Assembly: GCA_017745115.1 (NCBI GenBank)
Contig: JAGIAA010000052.1
Span: forward strand, 1-14,101
Reading direction: 5' to 3'
Source: Sphingobium sp.
GTDB lineage: Bacteria; Pseudomonadota; Alphaproteobacteria; Sphingomonadales; Sphingomonadaceae
Length of the DNA stretch: 14,101 nt
Positions 6,330 through 13,679 of this stretch are shown one piece after another (position 1 is the first letter of the stretch; every line of letters starts with the position of its first letter). The translations under genes were made by a program, and so were the position numbers. Under the pieces are notes generated by a model, which was given only the letters and a program-made list of their open reading frames with translations, was not told the DNA's origin and did no database searches.

Positions 6330-6655
6330 GTTGATCCCCTCGGTCGGGACTCTGAGTCCCGTTTTTATATGTGACGTTGACTCTGCAACGGATGTGCCGA
6401 TTTGCCAATACGATATCAGGCGCGTTTCGGGACAAGTTGTCAGTGTTGAAATGATGCTCGAATTTTTCGCTGTCCTACAGCAGGTCCGCCTTGGCATGAG
6501 GGTCGCCGAGGCTCTTTCTCACGTTGCAAATCGGGCATCCGGAAGACGCGTGTCTCCGGTACATTCCCCGTGCCTGGTGCCGGCTTGAAGGATGAAAGCG
6601 GAAAATGACTCCCGCACTGTCACTTTCGTAACCTTCCGGCGCTCCGGAGTGCCGT
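6330..6655. other. 326-nt intergenic region between G8 gene and 58-residue gene
   Basis: No convincing gene is present. The G8-proximal end holds the palindrome and -10-like box at 6345-6369. CCGGA-A-GAC (6539-6547) and GTC-TCCGG (6552-6559) form a bulged 8-bp stem with a GCGT loop. An 18-bp near-palindrome centred on TCCGGA spans 6637-6654, directly after the stop of the 58-residue gene. The last two may help end the - strand dehydrogenase transcript, but neither has a T-tract. Short open frames here on both strands lack ribosome-binding sequences and family features. Confidence 0.5.
6345..6369 (-). promoter_or_regulatory. Promoter-proximal palindrome upstream of the G8 gene
   Basis: CGGGACT (6345-6351) and AGTCCCG (6355-6361) form a 7-bp inverted repeat around CTG, ending 15 nt before ATG 6329. 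On the - strand TATAAA (6369-6364), a good -10 box, lies directly upstream, so the palindrome would cover the transcription start; no clear -35 is visible. It could be an operator or a 5' stem-loop next to the GAGGGG ribosome site. On the + strand the same hairpin is followed by TTTTT and looks like an intrinsic terminator. Confidence 0.45.
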
Positions 6656-6832
6656 TCAGCCCGCCGGACGAGGAATGCGCTTGCCCTTCGTCCGGCTCGT
6701 CAGGTGATATTGCCGGCAAAGCTCGCATCGATAGGGCCGCAGGACGAAGCCCGACCGATCGGCTGCGTCGCGAGCATCTTGCTCCGACGCGTAGCGCGCC
6801 TTCCTTGTGCAGATGCCGAGCGTCGTGCGCAT
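6656..6832 (-). CDS. 58-residue Cys/His-motif protein
   Basis: The product is short and basic. It begins [20 protein letters not shown] and later has [20 protein letters not shown]. Cys8, Cys36, Cys39 and His43 could bind one zinc ion; the Y-R-C-x2-C-x3-H-L-T pattern is common in small zinc-ribbon-like proteins. The ATG is 4 nt after the TGA of the dehydrogenase gene on the same strand, so the two are probably co-transcribed and coupled. The open frame extends upstream to 6916 inside the dehydrogenase gene, but that part is shadow sequence. I recall similar 'RKARY-S---A--AA-R' proteins in sphingomonads without a known function; this is not verified. A nucleic-acid-binding role is possible but unsupported. 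Confidence 0.6.
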   Translation of the reverse strand: MRTTLGICTRKARYASEQDARDAADRSGFVLRPYRCELCRQYHLTSRTKGKRIPRPAG

Positions 6833-6836
6833 GGGC

Positions 6837-8459
6837 TCAGCCGGCCATGATGCTCTTGGCCACCGCCTCGGCCAGCTTGATGCCGTCGATTGCCGCCGAG
6901 AGGATGCCGCCGGCATAGCCCGCGCCTTCGCCGCCCGGGAACAGGCCTTCGACGTTGAGGCCCTGATAATCCTTGCCTCGGGTGATGCGGATCGGCGAGC
7001 TCGTCCGGGTCTCGACGCCTGTCATCACCGCGTCCGGATGGTCATAATGCCGGATCTGCCGCCCGAAGGCCGGCAGCGCCTCGTGGAAGCTCTCGATCAC
7101 ATAGTCCGGCAAGCAGGCGGTGAGGTCGGTCAGTGTGACGCCCGGCTTGTAGCTCGGCGTCACCGATCCCAGCTCGGTCGACGCGCGCCCAGCAAGGAAG
7201 TCGCCGACCTTCTGCCCCGGCGCGCTATAGTTGGATCCGCCCGCGACATAAGCGAGGCTCTCCCAGTGCCGCTGCAGGTCGATGCCAGCGAGCGGCCCGT
7301 CCGGATAGTCGCGTTCCGGCTCGATGGCGACGACGAGACCCGAATTGGCGTTGAACTCAGCCCGCGAATATTGGCTCATGCCATTGGTGACGACGCGGCC
7401 TTCCTCCGAGGTCGCCGCCACCACGCGGCCGCCCGGGCACATGCAGAAGCTGTAGACTGTGCGGCCGTTCTTGCAGTGATGGGCAAGGCTGTAGGCGGCC
7501 GCACCGAGGATCGGATGCCGGGCGAACTTGCCGTAGCGCGCCTCGTCCACCCAGCTTTGCGGATGTTCGATGCGCACACCGATGGAGAAGGGCTTGGGCT
7601 CGATATGGACCCCGCGCCTGTGCAGCATCTCGAACGTCGGCCGGGCGCTGTGGCCCACTGCGAGGATGACATGGTCCGCTTCGAGAAAGCTGCCGTCCGA
7701 GAGGTGCAGGCCGCGCAGCCGCTTCCGGCCATCGCCCGTCTCGTCCAGTTCGATATCGTCCACGCGCGTCTGCCAGCGATACTCGCCGCCCAGGCTCTCG
7801 ATGGTTTCGCGGATGCTCTCGACCATCGTGACGAGCCGGAAGGTGCCGATATGCGGATGCGCTTCGGTCAGGATATCGTCCGGCGCGCCCGCCTTGACGA
7901 ACTCCTCCAGCACCTTGCGGCCGAGGAAGCGCGGATCCTTGATGCGGCAATAGAGCTTGCCGTCCGAGAAGGTACCCGCTCCGCCTTCGCCGAACTGCAC
8001 GTTGCTGTCGGGATCGAGCACCGCGCGGCGCCACAGGCCCCAGGTGTCCTTGGTGCGCTGGCGCACGACCTTGCCGCGCTCGACGATGATCGGACGGAAG
8101 CCCATTTGTGCGAGCACCAGGCCTGCCAGCAATCCGCACGGGCCGGCACCGATGACGACCGGACGCAGGCCTGCCCAGCGCTTGGGCGCCGTCGCGACGA
8201 ACTTGTAATCGGTGTCGGGCCGGGCACGGACATCATGGTCATTGGCGTGGTGCGCGAGCACAGTCGCCTCGTTCTCGACGTCGACATCGACCGTGTAGAC
8301 CAGCAGGATCGCGCTTTTCTTGCGCGCATCGTTTCCGCGCCGGACCACCTCGAAGCCGCGCAACGCTTCGGCCTCGATCCCCAACCGCGCGCAGATGGCA
8401 GGGGCCATCGCGTCATCGGGATGGTCGAGCGGAAGGGTAAGGCCGGAGAGGCGGATCAT
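6837..8459 (-). CDS. FAD-dependent dehydrogenase/oxidoreductase (COG2509 type)
   Basis: The product is 540 residues. An N-terminal domain of about 95 residues, including [18 protein letters not shown], precedes the FAD-binding Rossmann fold. The dinucleotide motif [20 protein letters not shown] is at 101-120, followed by an acidic strand end (IIVERG). [14 protein letters not shown] (about 166-179), [19 protein letters not shown] and a late [18 protein letters not shown] motif that closes the flavin site are typical of COG2509 proteins, which are annotated as uncharacterised FAD-dependent dehydrogenases. The substrate is unknown. The start is ATG 8459, with only a weak AGGG upstream. The gene diverges from msrB across a 75-bp gap and is followed after 4 nt by the 58-residue gene. 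Cytosolic location is inferred from the lack of a signal peptide. Confidence 0.85.
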   Translation of the reverse strand: MIRLSGLTLPLDHPDDAMAPAICARLGIEAEALRGFEVVRRGNDARKKSAILLVYTVDVDVENEATVLAHHANDHDVRARPDTDYKFVATAPKRWAGLRPVVIGAGPCGLLAGLVLAQMGFRPIIVERGKVVRQRTKDTWGLWRRAVLDPDSNVQFGEGGAGTFSDGKLYCRIKDPRFLGRKVLEEFVKAGAPDDILTEAHPHIGTFRLVTMVESIRETIESLGGEYRWQTRVDDIELDETGDGRKRLRGLHLSDGSFLEADHVILAVGHSARPTFEMLHRRGVHIEPKPFSIGVRIEHPQSWVDEARYGKFARHPILGAAAYSLAHHCKNGRTVYSFCMCPGGRVVAATSEEGRVVTNGMSQYSRAEFNANSGLVVAIEPERDYPDGPLAGIDLQRHWESLAYVAGGSNYSAPGQKVGDFLAGRASTELGSVTPSYKPGVTLTDLTACLPDYVIESFHEALPAFGRQIRHYDHPDAVMTGVETRTSSPIRITRGKDYQGLNVEGLFPGGEGAGYAGGILSAAIDGIKLAEAVAKSIMAG

Positions 8460-8499
8460 GGCTGCGCGCCCTATCGCGCTTTGGGCGCTGCGTCACCCA

Positions 8500-8528
8500 T
8501 TGACGCTCCCGCCGCGCCTCCCGATATT
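8500..8528 (+). promoter_or_regulatory. Sigma-70-type promoter of msrB
   Basis: TTGACG (8500-8505, five of six consensus bases) and GATATT (8523-8528, four of six) are 17 nt apart. The -10 box ends 6 nt before ATG 8535, placing the expected transcription start on or next to the A of the start codon. Confidence 0.5.
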
Positions 8529-8534
8529 CCCGCC

Positions 8535-8933
8535 ATGGACAAGATGAACCTGACCGACGCCGAGTGGCGCGAGCGCCTGACCCCCGATCAATATCGCGTG
8601 CTGCGCGAGCATGGGACGGAGCGCGCTTTCACTGGCGAATATAATGAGAACAAGGCGCCCGGCCTCTATCACTGCGCGGGCTGTGGCCTGCCGCTGTTCA
8701 CCTCGGAGACGAAGTATAACAGCGGCTCCGGTTGGCCGAGCTTCACCGCACCCGTGGAGGAAGAGTCCGTCACCGAGGTTGCGGACACCAGCCATGGCAT
8801 GCGCCGCGTCGAGGTGCGCTGCGCACGCTGTGAAGGTCATCTCGGCCATGTGTTCCCCGACGGGCCCGGGCCGAATGGCCTACGCTACTGCATGAACAGC
8901 GCCGCGCTCGACTTCGAGCCCAAGCAGGATTAG
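8535..8933 (+). CDS. msrB: Peptide-methionine (R)-S-oxide reductase
   Basis: MsrB reduces the R form of methionine sulfoxide in proteins and so repairs oxidative damage. The 132-residue product is a complete single-domain MsrB. It has [11 protein letters not shown] and [20 protein letters not shown], giving zinc ligands Cys47, Cys50, Cys96 and Cys99, and RYCMNSAAL with catalytic Cys119. The segment usually written GCGWPSF reads GSGWPSF here (Ser65), so the resolving cysteine known in many two-cysteine MsrB enzymes is missing at that place; regeneration may use another thiol or direct thioredoxin attack. No signal peptide is seen, so it is cytosolic. ATG 8535 fits the family N-terminus. No ribosome-binding sequence precedes it, while a promoter lies immediately upstream. 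Confidence 0.95.
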   Translation: MDKMNLTDAEWRERLTPDQYRVLREHGTERAFTGEYNENKAPGLYHCAGCGLPLFTSETKYNSGSGWPSFTAPVEEESVTEVADTSHGMRRVEVRCARCEGHLGHVFPDGPGPNGLRYCMNSAALDFEPKQD

Positions 8934-8946
8934 AGGCTGCTTATTC

Positions 8947-8972
8947 AGCGCGCGTAAACACGCATGCGCGCT
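8947..8972. repeat. Inverted repeat between msrB and the PBP gene
   Basis: AGCGCGC (8947-8953) and GCGCGCT (8966-8972) form a perfect 7-bp stem with a 12-nt loop, 13 nt after the msrB stop. There is no T-tract, so it is at best a weak terminator; a regulatory site for the downstream penicillin-binding protein gene is also possible. Confidence 0.3.
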
Positions 8973-9016
8973 CTTGTGCATCAGAACATGTCGCTAAGGC
9001 GGGGCAAACAGACGGG

Positions 9017-11095
9017 ATGGCGAAAACCAAGTCGGTAACCAGGCTACGCCTCTGGACCGTCCGCATCCTCAAGATCGGCGTCATCGCGGGTCTCGGCAGC
9101 TTCTTCGCGCTCGCCGTGGCCGTGGTCATCGCCATGCAGTCGCTGCCGAGCTTCGATTCCCTCAAGAGCTCGCCCAACGGCCAGATGATCCGCGTCCATG
9201 CCGTGGACGGCACGGTCATCGTCTCGCTCGGCCCGAGCTACGGGCGCTGGCTGTCTTATGGGCAGATCCCTGCGGTCATGGTCGATGCCCTGGTCTCGAC
9301 CGAGGACAAGCGTTTCTACATGCACCCCGGCGTCGATCCATTCGGCATGGCGCGTGGCGCCTGGCGCGCTGTCGAGCGGCGCGGAACGGGCCGGCGCATC
9401 GAAGGCGCCTCGACCATCACCCAGCAGCTTGCGCGCAACATCTTCCTCAACAACAGCTACACCGCAGGCCGCAAGGTCCGGGAGATCATCCTGGCGCTCG
9501 CCATGGAGCGCAAGTTCACCAAGAAGCAGATCCTCGAACTCTATCTCAACAAGATGTATTTCGGCGGTGGTGCTTATGGTGTTGATGCTGCAAGCCGGAA
9601 ATTCTTCAACCATCCCGGCGAGCAGTTGAACATCGCTGAATCCGCGGTGGTCGCCGGCATGCTCAAAGCGCCCTCGCATTATTCGCCCACCGCCGATGTC
9701 GAGGCCGCGCGGGGCCGCGCTGGGGTAGTGCTCGATCTCATGGAAGAGAACGGTGCGCTCAGTCGCACCGAGCGAGCGGCGGTCGATCTCGATTCTGTCA
9801 AGATGGCGCCCGAAAAGGTGCAGGACAGCGTTCGCTACTTCACCGACTGGGTCTTGCCGCAGCTCGACAATATCGTCGAGGAGCGCGACCAGCCGATCGA
9901 TGTCTATACGACCATCGACCTGAAGCTTCAGCGCGCGGCGGTTGATGCGCTGCGGGCCAATGCGCCGGGCGGCGCGCAGGGTGCTCTGGTCAGCCTGGAC
10001 CGGGATGGCGCTGTCCGGGCCATGGTCGGCGGACTCGACTATGTGAGTTCCAACTACAATCGCGCCGTGACGGCCGAGCGCCAGCCCGGCTCCTCGTTCA
10101 AGCTCTTCGTCTATCTGACGGCGCTCGAGGCAGGCTACACGCCCGAGACCGCCGTGAACGATGGTCCCGTCACCATCGACGGGTGGAGCCCGCGCAACGA
10201 CAATCGCAAATTTTCCGGCGACATCGATGTGCGCACCGCCTTTGCTTATTCGGTGAACACCGTCGCCGCCAAGCTCGGCATGGAAGTGGGCTTTCCCAAT
10301 ATCGCCAGCATGGCGCGCCGCATGGGCATCAGCACCACGATCAATACCTTCCCGTCCATGGTGCTGGGCACGTCGGACGTGCACCTGATCGACATGACCA
10401 AGGCCTTTGCCGCCGTCGCGCGCAAGGGCATCGCCGTTACGCCTTATGGCATTCTCAAGGTGACGACGGCCGACGGCGAGACGCTCTACCAGCATGAGGA
10501 CGATACCAGCCGCGTTCTTGTCGCGCCCTGGGTCGCGGCCGGCATGACAGACCTCATGCAGACCGCCGTGAGCACGGGTACCGGCCGCAATGCCCAGATC
10601 GGTCGTCCGGTCGCGGGCAAGACCGGAACCACGACCAGCAACAAGGATGGCTGGTTCATCGGTTTCTCAAGCGGGCTCACCACGGGCGTGTGGATGGGCC
10701 GCGATGATCACAAGGTGGTCGGCGGCCTTGCCGGCGGCCGTTCGCCCGCGCGCGCCTTTGCCGATTATATGAAGGTCGCCGTTGCGGGCCGCCCCGTCGA
10801 GAATTTCGATACCGGCGTTACCCTGCCGGAGTGGCAGCTTGAGCCGGACGATGAAGCCTATGGCCTCGACAATAGCGCGGACGGTGGGGACCGTGGCGGA
10901 CAGATGGTCGATCCCGACGGCAATCCCATTGAGCGGCCCGAGAGCGGTGGTGCTCCCACGGCGTCAAGTGGCGAGGCGCCGCAGCGCATCGACGCAAAAT
11001 GGATCGATCAGGTGCTGGGCCGCAATCCCAAGCCTGAACCGGCCAAGGTACCGGCAGCCGCCGCTGCGCCCAAGCCGAAGCCCGCAGCCAATTAA
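9017..11095 (+). CDS. Bifunctional class A penicillin-binding protein (PBP1A family)
   Basis: This enzyme polymerises lipid II into glycan strands and cross-links the peptides in the periplasm. The 692-residue product has a short basic N-terminus and one membrane anchor (about 18-40). The GT51 domain includes Glu96 in STEDKRFYMHPGVDP, GASTITQQLARNIFL (130-144) and RKFTKKQILELYLNKMYFGG. The transpeptidase domain has Ser359 in QPGSSFK (SxxK), SVN at 412-414 and KTGT at 535-538, so both active sites are intact. The tail after about 615 is low in complexity and ends in a Pro/Ala/Lys-rich stretch. It is shorter than E. coli PBP1A (about 850 residues) and appears to lack the large inserted domain of that protein. 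ATG 9017 is preceded only by weak G-rich sequence. Its stop interlocks with the convergent gene. Confidence 0.93.
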   Translation: MAKTKSVTRLRLWTVRILKIGVIAGLGSFFALAVAVVIAMQSLPSFDSLKSSPNGQMIRVHAVDGTVIVSLGPSYGRWLSYGQIPAVMVDALVSTEDKRFYMHPGVDPFGMARGAWRAVERRGTGRRIEGASTITQQLARNIFLNNSYTAGRKVREIILALAMERKFTKKQILELYLNKMYFGGGAYGVDAASRKFFNHPGEQLNIAESAVVAGMLKAPSHYSPTADVEAARGRAGVVLDLMEENGALSRTERAAVDLDSVKMAPEKVQDSVRYFTDWVLPQLDNIVEERDQPIDVYTTIDLKLQRAAVDALRANAPGGAQGALVSLDRDGAVRAMVGGLDYVSSNYNRAVTAERQPGSSFKLFVYLTALEAGYTPETAVNDGPVTIDGWSPRNDNRKFSGDIDVRTAFAYSVNTVAAKLGMEVGFPNIASMARRMGISTTINTFPSMVLGTSDVHLIDMTKAFAAVARKGIAVTPYGILKVTTADGETLYQHEDDTSRVLVAPWVAAGMTDLMQTAVSTGTGRNAQIGRPVAGKTGTTTSNKDGWFIGFSSGLTTGVWMGRDDHKVVGGLAGGRSPARAFADYMKVAVAGRPVENFDTGVTLPEWQLEPDDEAYGLDNSADGGDRGGQMVDPDGNPIERPESGGAPTASSGEAPQRIDAKWIDQVLGRNPKPEPAKVPAAAAAPKPKPAAN

Positions 11096-11805
11096 ATCGT
11101 ATAACGGTGCAGCCCGGCGCCTTCGCGGCGCAGCCATGTCCGCGCGCGATCAGGGTCGATCGGGGAGATAGCGCGTACGAAATCGTGGAAGGCAGGGCCA
11201 TGGTGCATGTGCTTCAGATGCGCGACTTCATGCGCGACCGTGGCTTGCCGGACGAATGGCGGGGCAAGGATCAGCCGCCAGCTGTAACGGATCGCGCCGC
11301 TCGACGCGCAGCTTCCCCAGCGTGAGCGGGGATCGCCGATCGAGACGGTCGCAAGCGGAAGGCCGTGTCGCCCGGCCAGTTCGCGCGTTTCGGCGTCCAG
11401 CGCTTCCTTCGCCCGCTCCTTGAGCCAGCGCTGCACGCGCGATCCGGCGTGGGCAACTGGCCCGCCGACAATCATGACATCCTCTTCGAGCGCAATGCGC
11501 CGCCCCGGCGTTCCCGTCGCCACGATACGCACCGGCCGGCCTTCAATGGGAATCGTTGCGCCATCCTCGATGCGCACATTGTCCGCCATGCGCAGGCATT
11601 GCCGCTCGATCCAGTCCGACTGCTCGGCTGCCCACGCAAGCGCGCTCTTGAGCGCGGCACGCGGCGGCATGGTCAGCCGGGCCTCACCCTTCACCGGATC
11701 GAAGCGCATGCGCAGGCGCCGGGCCTGGGCATGGCGCCTCACCAGCAGCGGGATGCGCGCCCCGCTGGCGAGCGTGAGGCTGTGCTCAAAGCTCTCGGAC
11801 GACAA
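11092..11805 (-). CDS. YgjP-like zinc metallopeptidase-type protein (M48/DUF45 fold)
   Basis: The 237-residue product belongs to the YgjP/DUF45 group of putative metallohydrolases. It has an N-terminal beta region (ARRLRMRFDPVKGEARLTMP), then RSRWGSCASSGAIRYSWRLI (161-180), a hallmark of the group. The metal motif HEVAHLKHMHHGPAF (192-206) gives HExxH with ligands His192 and His196, catalytic Glu193 and probable third ligand His202. The substrate is unknown, and no signal peptide is visible. The start appears to be TTG 11805, with GGAG 7 nt upstream inside the preceding gene. The gene overlaps the YcgN-like gene by 20 nt, and the only nearby in-frame ATG (residue 33) would remove part of the conserved N-terminus. 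Its stop shares TTAA with the convergent PBP stop. Confidence 0.88.
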   Translation of the reverse strand: MSSESFEHSLTLASGARIPLLVRRHAQARRLRMRFDPVKGEARLTMPPRAALKSALAWAAEQSDWIERQCLRMADNVRIEDGATIPIEGRPVRIVATGTPGRRIALEEDVMIVGGPVAHAGSRVQRWLKERAKEALDAETRELAGRHGLPLATVSIGDPRSRWGSCASSGAIRYSWRLILAPPFVRQATVAHEVAHLKHMHHGPAFHDFVRAISPIDPDRARTWLRREGAGLHRYTI

Positions 11806-12220
11806 TATGGTTCTCCAGGTCGCCTGCCAGCGCTTCCGATATGGTCCAGCCGCGTACCGATATGCCGGCGCGATGCACGGCCTCGCGGTCGCCGCAGACG
11901 AGATAGTGCCAGTCGGGCAGGGGCTTGCCCTCGGCGCGCAGCTTGTATGCGCATGTCATCGGTAGCCATTCGATGTTCCGGAGCTTGGCCGGCGTCAGGC
12001 GCAGACAGTCGGGCACGAACACGCGACGATGTCGATAGTCCGAGCAGCGCGCCGTTTCGCGATCGAGCAACCGACAAGCGACGTTGGTGGGATAGATATG
12101 GCCGGTGTCCGCATCTTCGACCTTGTGCAGGCAACATTTGCCGCAACCGTCGCAAAGCGCTTCCCATTGCGCCCGGTCGAGCTTCTCGAGCGGCTGCTCC
12201 CAGAAGTTCACTTCACCCAT
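11786..12220 (-). CDS. Cysteine-cluster protein, UPF0260/YcgN family
   Basis: The 144-residue product matches the UPF0260 (YcgN) family in length and motifs. FWEQPLEKLDRAQWEALCDG is followed by CGKCC, and the later segments are NVACRLLD, RCSDYRHRRVFVPDCLRLTP, LPMTCAYKLRAEGKPLPDWH and LVCGD. Cysteines at 23, 26, 29, 30, 49, 59, 72, 90 and 109 form a rich cluster likely to bind metal or an Fe-S centre; the function is unknown. The ATG overlaps the SCO1 gene end by 13 nt, and its own end overlaps the metallopeptidase gene by 20 nt, so the three are one coupled unit. A link to copper handling through the SCO1 neighbour is possible but speculative. Confidence 0.9.
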   Translation of the reverse strand: MGEVNFWEQPLEKLDRAQWEALCDGCGKCCLHKVEDADTGHIYPTNVACRLLDRETARCSDYRHRRVFVPDCLRLTPAKLRNIEWLPMTCAYKLRAEGKPLPDWHYLVCGDREAVHRAGISVRGWTISEALAGDLENHIVVREL

Positions 12221-12858
12221 TTTTCGAGGAAGCCGCGGATCGTCTCGCCATTGATCTTCTCCGCCTGTGCATCCGCATCCGTGGGTACGAGGGCAATGGG
12301 CTTGCCATCCGGACCGAATAGATAGGGCGTCCGTGAGTGGCTGACGAGATAATCCTTCGCCTTGGGGTCCCCTTGCTTGCTGGATACCACGACGAATTCC
12401 TTCTTCACCTGCTCAATCGTTTCGGCTGAACCGGTGAGGCCGATAAGGCGCGGATGGAAGGCTTCGACATAGATTTTGAGCTTGGCTGGCGTGTCGCGCT
12501 CGGGGTCGACCGTAATGAAGATGGGCTGGATCCTGGAGGCTTTGGCCGGATCGCTTTTTTCGAGAAGCTTGAGGCCGGCGACGATCCTGGAGAGATCGAG
12601 CGGGCAGACGTCCGGGCACCATGTGTAGCCGAAATAGACGATCCGGTATTTGCCGGCGAAATCGCTCCACTTGACCTCTTTGCCGTTCTGGTCGGTCAGC
12701 GTGAACGGTCCACCGATCCGTGCGCCGACCAGGTCGCCCTGCTCGGTCGCATCGTTCCGGGGTTGTTGAGATCCGCCGCTGCAGGCCGATAGGAGCAAGC
12801 TGACGGCGACCAGGGCCTTGCTCATGACGGGGGCTTTGTTCATGACACGGCCAGCCAT
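12208..12858 (-). CDS. SCO1/SenC-family copper-binding lipoprotein
   Basis: SCO proteins deliver copper to the CuA site of cytochrome c oxidase, or act as thiol reductants in the periplasm. The 216-residue product starts with a lipoprotein signal: a hydrophobic run LVAVSLLLSAC with lipobox Cys26. A thioredoxin-fold domain follows from about residue 45. The copper ligands are Cys81 and Cys85 in YTWCPDVCP, with His174 in DYLVSHSRTPYLFGPDGKP. TVDPERDTPAKLKIYVEAF is also typical. ATG 12858 is used; in-frame ATGs at 12843 and 12825 would still leave a signal peptide, and no start has a strong ribosome site. Its TGA lies inside the next gene. It diverges from the ankyrin gene. Confidence 0.92.
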   Translation of the reverse strand: MAGRVMNKAPVMSKALVAVSLLLSACSGGSQQPRNDATEQGDLVGARIGGPFTLTDQNGKEVKWSDFAGKYRIVYFGYTWCPDVCPLDLSRIVAGLKLLEKSDPAKASRIQPIFITVDPERDTPAKLKIYVEAFHPRLIGLTGSAETIEQVKKEFVVVSSKQGDPKAKDYLVSHSRTPYLFGPDGKPIALVPTDADAQAEKINGETIRGFLEKWVK

Positions 12859-12921
12859 GCCCTGCTATGTCCGGGAAGGCAACCGCAATGCCGATGGTGA
12901 ATGACAATGGGGGAAGTGCGC

Positions 12922-13557
12922 GTGACGCGGTCCAGCATATCGATGAAATCCTTGACATCCTGGTCGCGCTCGCTGCTCGTGGCGGGCCTCGTGGCAGCTG
13001 TGGTGCCGCAGGCTGCTCAGGCGCAATTCTCCGATACCTACAAGTTCCTCGAAGCTGTCCGCAAATCCGACAGCGCCGCCGTCACCAAGGCGATCGAACA
13101 GCCGGGCGTCACACCGATCAACACTAAGGACAAGAACACCGGTGAGACGGCGCTCCACATCGCGGTAGGCCGGCGGGACGTCACCTGGACCAATTATTTC
13201 CTCGGTCATGGCGCGCGCGTGGATCTCACCGATGCTGCCGGTCGTGCGCCGCTCATGGTCGCGGTCGAGAAGCGCTTTACCCAGGGCGTGGAACTGCTGC
13301 TCGCCAAGAAGGCCAATCCCAACCAGGCCAATGACAGCGGCGAGACGCCGCTCATCCGCGCCGTGCAGCTCGGCGATATGGATATCGTACGGATGCTTCT
13401 GGGAGCCGGTGCGGATCCCAATCGCAAGGATAGTTTCGCGGGCATGTCTGCCATCGACTATGCCAAGCGAGACAACCGCAGTTCCAGCCTCATCGAGCTG
13501 TTGACGGCCAATGCCAAAGTCGTGCCGAGCAAGGGTGTGCAGGGGCCCAAGCTCTAA
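12922..13557 (+). CDS. Exported ankyrin-repeat protein
   Basis: The product is about 211 residues. An N-terminal signal peptide (hydrophobic LLVAGLVAAVV, cleavage AQA|QF) is followed by SDTYKFLEAVRKSDSAAVTK and then ankyrin repeats. Visible units are TGETALHIAVGRRDVTWTNY, AGRAPLMVAVEKRFTQGVEL, SGETPLIRAVQLGDMDIVRM and a final AGMSAIDYAKRDN. The mature protein should be periplasmic and probably binds another protein; its partner is unknown. The start is uncertain. GTG 12922 has a G-rich ribosome-binding sequence, GGGGGAAG (12909-12916), at proper spacing. ATG 12901 gives seven more residues, and ATG 12943 gives the most compact signal peptide without a ribosome site. The gene diverges from the SCO1 gene across a gap of about 60 bp. 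Confidence 0.85.
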   Translation: MTRSSISMKSLTSWSRSLLVAGLVAAVVPQAAQAQFSDTYKFLEAVRKSDSAAVTKAIEQPGVTPINTKDKNTGETALHIAVGRRDVTWTNYFLGHGARVDLTDAAGRAPLMVAVEKRFTQGVELLLAKKANPNQANDSGETPLIRAVQLGDMDIVRMLLGAGADPNRKDSFAGMSAIDYAKRDNRSSSLIELLTANAKVVPSKGVQGPKL

Positions 13558-13581
13558 TCGCGCCAATTCGGTTCAGAACAT

Positions 13582-13610
13582 GCGATCCTTCTGATCGCTT
13601 ACTCTTGCTT
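13582..13610 (+). terminator. Weak terminator-like hairpin after the ankyrin gene
   Basis: GCGATC (13582-13587) and GATCGC (13593-13598) form a 6-bp stem with a 5-nt loop, 24 nt after the ankyrin stop. A pyrimidine-rich stretch, TTACTCTTGCTT, follows without a continuous T-tract. Confidence 0.35.
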
Positions 13611-13625
13611 TTGCACCCTACATCG

Positions 13626-13639
13626 GTCCACTTGTGGAC
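13626..13639. promoter_or_regulatory. Perfect palindrome upstream of the glycosyltransferase gene
   Basis: GTCCAC (13626-13631) and GTGGAC (13634-13639) are separated by TT and lie 41 nt before ATG 13680. TTGCAC (13611-13616) precedes it at -35-like distance, but no good -10 is visible. An operator or a short leader hairpin are both possible. Confidence 0.35.
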
Positions 13640-13679
13640 ATAGCGCGGGTGTGCCGGGGGGCGCTGAAGTGGGGGATCA

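Noticed and set aside
6330..6497. Upstream extension of the G8 protein frame
   Set aside because: The signal peptide begins at ATG 6329 behind GAGGGG; the extension has no ribosome site and crosses the promoter and palindrome.
6519..6728. 69-codon - strand frame downstream of the dehydrogenase
   Set aside because: It overlaps the 58-residue gene in another frame and has no ribosome site or family-like features.
6807..8534. Very long + strand open frame running into msrB, as if MsrB had a 576-residue N-terminal extension
   Set aside because: It is antisense to the FAD dehydrogenase, which has clear family motifs. GC-rich codon bias keeps the opposite strand open. MsrB is complete from ATG 8535.
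9044..10495. 483-codon - strand open frame opposite the penicillin-binding protein gene
   Set aside because: Low-complexity His/Arg/Asp-rich shadow of a well-supported gene.
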